A DNA stretch of 64,000 bases from Centropus unirufus (taxonomy: Eukaryota > Chordata > Aves > Cuculiformes > Centropidae): the NCBI GenBank assembly GCA_013397695.1, contig VYZI01000049.1:2158862-2222861 (forward strand), written 5' to 3'. The translations under genes were made by a program, and so were the position numbers. The notes below the pieces were generated by a model. It was not told the origin of the DNA, did not search any database, and worked only from the letters and a program-made list of their open reading frames with translations. This document shows, in pieces, positions 58,970 through 64,000 of this stretch. Numbering within the stretch: the stretch's first letter is position 1; each line of letters begins with the position of its first letter.

Positions 58970-61900
58970 CAAAACAGACCAGACAAAACACCTTCTGAAC
59001 ATGAATTGTTAACTTTTGTCAAAATTCCCATAGGAGATGGCATGCAGCCTCAGGGTTCTTATAAGGTAGTGTCTGCACATTTCTCAGATATTTTAGACAC
59101 TACCCTACAATGCCTTGAAGAAAAGTCAATTCTATTGAGGAAGGAAGAGTCTAAGACCTATTTGCATCTTGATCTCACTGATGTTACTGAGAAGCAATTG
59201 TTTTGAGTGTTTGGGCTCGCACAGCTTAACTAAGAGAACATCTATTATACATCTGAAATGGACCCCAGTCAGCCTAACTACAGCCTTGTCTGGGCACACA
59301 AGACTATGCTTGTCATGTATTACTTGATGTGGTGTTTTAGGGCGTTTTATATCATATCAGTTTCCAAATATCTAATTTTAGGTTTCTCTCTCTTTTATGA
59401 TTTCTGCATGATAATTTTCTAGTCTTCTTTGGGATTCAGACACTGCCAATGTTAACGATTAGTTAATGTAGTGTTTGAGTTTGGCTTCAGTGCTAAGGCC
59501 CTAGCATAAAAAGAATAAATTATTGATAAAAGAAAAGCAATCATTGTTTTATCCTTTCTATTTCTGCACTTCAACTGATTAAAAAGTCTTATGTACTGCA
59601 CATACATAGTGTTCCCTACTAGGTGGGTATAGGGTGCAGAATCTCAGAGCTGAGTCGGTGTTTTGAATTGTCTGCAGTGTTCTACTTTTTAATTTAACCA
59701 GTCCCAAGTATTTCCTCCAAGTGGAAAATGGACTTACTTAACCCACCCACTGAGAAGAAAATTCTGAGCATTTATTCCCTTTCATCCCTTTTATTCAGCA
59801 GGTTAAACTAACTACCATGACATGGTCATTGTGAACCTTTTATCTTTACCAGTTCTTCTTTGACAGAGAAGATAAAATTATTTTTTTCCTTAAATATACT
59901 TAATACTCAGCCATAGATTATTAAGAGTCCTAGTTAATGAGGGTAGAGACAAGTTTGTATGTACAAAGCTTTGTTAGTGGGGTGAGTAGCTGATGTAAAT
60001 TACTATCAAAATTACTTTAGGGATAAACAAAGTCAGAGGAGAGGGAGAAGCAAAAACCTCCTTTACAGCTAAGATTACCAAAAGTAACTCTCCTTATGGA
60101 GAGGTGGGAAAAGCAGTGACAGGGCCACAGATGACTGAGTTTCCTCCTCTGGGCAATCTCTGCAGCATAGAGGTTAATATGGTGACAAGCCATTGCCATG
60201 AACATCCCTCAGCACTTTGTATTTTCCAACAGGACCTAGTCCAGATCCTATGGATTGTTCTCATTGATGATGCTCTCTCTGCTGTCTGGAGCACATGTAG
60301 TTGTCCATGGATACTGCGCACAAATAGGCTGGTAAGCTTTTGTGCATGTGCTTCACTGTATAATACTGACCAGCTTTCTCAGTGACCGCTATCTACTTTG
60401 TTATGCTCTGTATTAAAATTCAGAAAATCATAGCAACATTTTAAGGCCCTCAGTTTTTCACAGGAAACCTAGAGTTCATCTTTAATTTAACTGACATGTT
60501 TAGTATGCTAGTAGTGAATCCTTACAAAAGGTTGTCATTGATTTGTAGTTTTAATCTGTATACAATGAGTGCTTTACAGAAATAGTACAAGTTATTGGCT
60601 GCTCCTAAACACATCCCTAAAAAAGTAAAATGAAGGTTAAAAGGTTAAAAACTATAAAACTCTTTCTTGAAACAGCAAAATCCCCAGACACAAAGAAAAT
60701 CAGAAGGGCAGCGTGCCATTCAATCCCAGTATACATGAAGAGGAGCGTAAGACATCTATGTAACCACAGTAATGTTAAATTAAGGAAAAACTGGATTTAA
60801 ATAATCTCAATGATGCTTGTATATAGTGGAAACGTTTTTCCAGAGTCAAACCGTCTAAATGAGGTGCAAGAAAGAAAGAGCTTTTGTAGGCTATAACTGC
60901 TGAAATATAAATGAAGGGTAGCTTATACTGGCTTCCATGATCAGTAGTGTGGACTACTCTTACATTTTTTTATGATATACACAACCACTTCGTTGTTGAA
61001 GCTTGCAGATGAGTGCTGCAGAGTATATCATCCTGTGATGGCTCCTGACATCGGATTACAATGTGTTTCCTACTGTACAACAGAGGTCTGAGGCTAAGGA
61101 GTCCAGATGTTAGATTAAGCTCACAGTGACCCTAAATGAGACTGTTCAATACCTCAGTTACTGCTCAGCTCTGTATGGAAAAGAATTGAAGGGGGCTCAG
61201 AGGAAGAAAACAGTTAAAGAAAAATTCCTGACTGATTTGTCCTACACCATAAAATCAGTTTCTCATTTTCCCCTGCAAAGCCTGCTGCAGGCAATGCAGC
61301 ACAGGTTGGTTTTAATTGTTCCTGCTGTCTGCCATAAAACACATAATGCCATTTTTCCAGCTGAATAATGGAAGCAGAAGCATGATTGATAAAGAGATAA
61401 GCCAGGTTAATTGGCTTTATTTCAACAAACATCAATTAATTAAATTAAACACCAGAGGGAGGGCAGCTGTTCACTGTAGTTCAGCCTGCAATTCCTCCTT
61501 TCCTTTCTCTGCTGATCATGAAAAGCTACAGGGCTCCCTGGAACACCTCCAGGAGTGGAAATCTAAAAAAAAATTATTTCAGATTTGTCACATGATCTGT
61601 ATTCTTAACCTTTTTTGCAACTCAGTCAGCTAAAAGAGGGATTCAGCATACTTAGTCCTTCATGATTCCTCAGTGCTCTCAGCAGGAATCAAAAAATTAA
61701 AATTGTCTGCCAAGGAAACTGTGAGCAATCTGTTTCCTGCAGTTTGGCTTGCAGGGTTTTTGTTAATTTTCATTTTAATTATGTTCTACAGTTATGGAAG
61801 ACATTTATTGTTATGGTTTATTCCATCCTTTACCTGCCAATGAAAAACAAGGTTAGTAATTTTGGATGAAACATTATTTTTCATCACAACATGTCAGTTA

Positions 61901-61995
61901 GTAAAAACTGAAACTCTGCCCTTCTTTTTTTGCATAAAATTACTGATGAAAAGCTTTTTTAGTACAAAGAGGAAGATGTATCCTCCCTTAATTCT

Positions 61996-62026
61996 TTTAT
62001 TTTTATTATTATTGTTATTATTTGTT
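61996..62026. repeat. TTA-rich microsatellite
   Basis: Impure (TTA)n run with an interrupting TTG. Confidence 0.85.
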
Positions 62027-62220
62027 TTAGAAGGTTTGGGATTTACCCTGAGACATGTAAGATAAATGAGATAGTAAAATGGATGGAACTGTCATTGCTG
62101 AATTTTTTGTTGTAGCATGACAACTCACACAGATCACAAAACACACATGCAAACATACATATTGGTGCATCTAATTCTATACATCTTATATACAATTCAA
62201 TTTGTCACAAATTTAATATC

Positions 62221-63420
62221 ATAGAAAATGCAGAAGACAATCAAGAAGTCATCTACTTGAAACCACTTTCCAACTTAGGATCAAAATAGAATTGCTATTA
62301 AAACGTAAGTGCAATCCCAGACAGATACTGACCTACTCTGCTCCTAATCCACTGTTTATAGACATTCCTCCAAGATCATGACTCTCAATACCTCTAGTTT
62401 TCAGACAGTCTATGTCTCTCTCCTAAAGTGTTACAAATAAAAGGGAACACAGTTTGACATAGCCTAGAACTAAGCACATTGGAAGGACAGCTTTGAATAT
62501 TTTGTACAAGACATTCATGATTACACATCCTAATATTGAATTTGATGTTTTCACCTCATTAAACTACGTTGGATTACTTTCAGTTTACCATTCCTTTTGC
62601 CCCAGTCCAGTGCCAAGTATTCCCTATTACGCTTTAGTGTAGCTAGGAATTCTTACTGAAGCACGCTGCTTCCTTCTTGTCCTTCTTAAGTTATATCCTG
62701 TTTATTTCAACTCATTAATCCAAAATATCAAGATTTTTTAATTCAAAATCAGTTTTTTGCATGCTTCCACAATGTGTCTCTGGACTGGAATTAGATACAT
62801 GTCTATTTGATCATCCAATTTTTTCATGAAAATGTTAAGTAATGCCAGACATAAGAAAAACATAGGGGATCCCACTAGATAGGGTCTTTTCAGTTTAGTT
62901 GTGACATACCAATTATTACTCCCACTTGTGCAGTTGTTTACTCAAGATTCTCTGATTTGGTTATGTGAATGTTGTTGATAAATGCAGTGTAAATAACCTG
63001 AAGATATATAGTATCTACTTATTCTCTATCTAAAAGGCCAGTTATCTGTCAGAGGGTGTAGTTTTATATGACTTAATCATAAAAAAGACCTGTTGGTTAT
63101 CTGTCAGTCCTTATGGGATTGCTAATTGACCGGTTTTCCAGTATTTCTCCAGCCAATAAAACCTAAACATCCCAGTAGTCTTCCAGGTCTTTATTTCCTG
63201 CTCTTTTTAAGGAAGTTTCTAGCTTTACCTATTTCCAATCTTTTGGAACTCTCTGCAAAATTCCAAAAATTCTTGCTTGGAGACTGCTGTATGCACATTT
63301 CCTTTGTTCTCCAAAGCTCGCTCTTCACTGAGAAATGGAGTTTTCTCAATGAAAAGTTTGAGATGATCCATAGCTCTATGGAAATCATTAAGGTCTTTCA
63401 ATCACCTCCCATGAGTTCTT
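62221..63420 (-). mobile_element. Ancient, highly diverged CR1-type LINE
   Basis: Several blocks line up, in order and at the expected spacing, with the reverse complement of old amniote CR1 elements. They are a 3' end-like piece at 62221-62265, CCCAGACAGAT at about 62315, GTCCTTCTTAAGTTATATCCTGTTTATTTCAA at 62680-62710 (the FNKD..VLHLG-type coding segment) and TGAAAATGTTAAGTAATGCCAGAC with GGGGATCCCACTAG at 62825-62880 (motif B side). Next come AGATATATAGTATCTACTTATTCTCTATC near 63005-63035, and CTATTTCCAATCTTTTGGAACTCTC near 63228-63255. Substitutions are very dense and no frame remains. It is much older than the other copies. Because the alignment is from family memory, the boundaries are approximate. 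Confidence 0.7.
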
Positions 63421-64000
63421 CTCAGGTCTTCTATGTGTCTTAATTCCTTACATTATATACTATAGAGAATTTGAAAGTTATAGTAATTAGAGCAGTGAAT
63501 CTGAATACTTTAACTCACAAAACCATTGAAATTTACAATCTGTGATCTTTACTGAAGTGTTAGCTCAGATCAATTACAAATATAACTTCTCTAGGTACAA
63601 CTTATTAGCACAAATATTCAATCAAAATCTTGATAATTGTTCTTTGGCCAACTGTGATATACTGTTTGATGGTACATGTAAAAGTAATATTTCCATTCAT
63701 TAACCTCTAAACACTTTTCACAGTGGCAGCAATGTGAAATCCATGATGTACCGCTGTGTAGGCCTGATTCAGCACCCCAAATGTATATACTGAACATGCA
63801 CCCACATATCAGCATATTACCTAGCTCTAATTTTACTGTGCCTGTAAAGTACTTGTAGAATAGAGTGGTGATCTGTGTCTGTATGTAAAATACTGGATCA
63901 CGCATAGGCTAGAGCCTGCCATTCTCTCTTTTTTCATGTTGTTTCCCCCGTGAGTTTTGTGTTTTACTATAGTTTGTCTGCAGAGGTCTCAAAAAAAGTC
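63421..64000. other. AT-rich non-coding DNA, no gene supported
   Basis: The 95-codon minus frame 63618-63905 has no recognisable content. Nothing else seen. Confidence 0.6.

Larger units (their letters stand above)
56323..62220. other. AT-rich non-coding DNA, no gene supported
   Basis: No gene is supported. TAAT-rich, repeat-free sequence at 56560-56770 and 61255-61445 looks like conserved non-coding DNA. A short T7A15 tract lies at 58948-58969 and a TTA-rich tract at 61996-62026. The region 57735-57990 may contain an old interspersed repeat (listed separately). Confidence 0.6.

Noticed and set aside
60104..60385. Plus-strand frame with IFQQD, recalling the FQQDN motif of Tc1/mariner transposases.
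   Set aside because: Only five residues match. The downstream DPKH context and the catalytic DDE layout are missing, and no terminal inverted repeats were seen.

Overview
This window reads as nuclear DNA from a bird. Scattered through AT-rich single-copy sequence are pieces of CR1, the dominant LINE of birds and other sauropsids. The pieces carry CR1 hallmarks: 3' ends made of short ATTCTATG-type repeats instead of a poly(A) tail, frequent 5' truncation, and reverse-transcriptase text such as FADDTK, KFNK.K..VLHLG and WNRLPREVV. I saw no mammalian Alu or L1 and no bacterial gene organisation. The bird assignment is an inference from repeat content; I cannot name the species.

I found no protein-coding host gene that I can support. 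The longest open frames are decayed CR1 reverse transcriptase or isolated frames with no recognisable domain. The window is best described as intergenic or deep intronic.

Layout: (1) 1-10.4 kb is AT-rich unique sequence with one GC-rich block near 7 kb. (2) 10.4-11.6 kb is a minus-strand CR1 joined to an oppositely oriented CR1 5' piece, arranged as twin-priming would leave it. (3) 15.7-16.25 kb is a plus-strand CR1, and about 19.8-19.97 kb an internal CR1 scrap. (4) 27.0-27.9 kb is a minus-strand CR1. (5) 34.5-43.9 kb is the densest repeat zone: a 1.5-kb CR1 with a near-readable palm domain, an internal fragment on the other strand, three more minus-strand CR1 copies and a 46-base assembly gap. 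(6) 43.9-44.27 kb and 55.4-56.25 kb hold two candidate LTR-like segments with TATA-like and AATAAA signals. (7) 51.7-52.05 kb is a CpG-rich islet that stands out from its surroundings. (8) 62.2-63.4 kb is a very diverged CR1, much older than the others.

The rest is AT-rich non-coding DNA. Several TAAT-rich stretches look like conserved regulatory elements, but only cross-species alignment could show that. No genes work together here, and I found no convincing undescribed system. The most interesting leads are the CR1 5' inversion, the ancient CR1 relic, the two LTR candidates, the CpG islet, a 24-bp perfect palindrome and one candidate cryptic exon.
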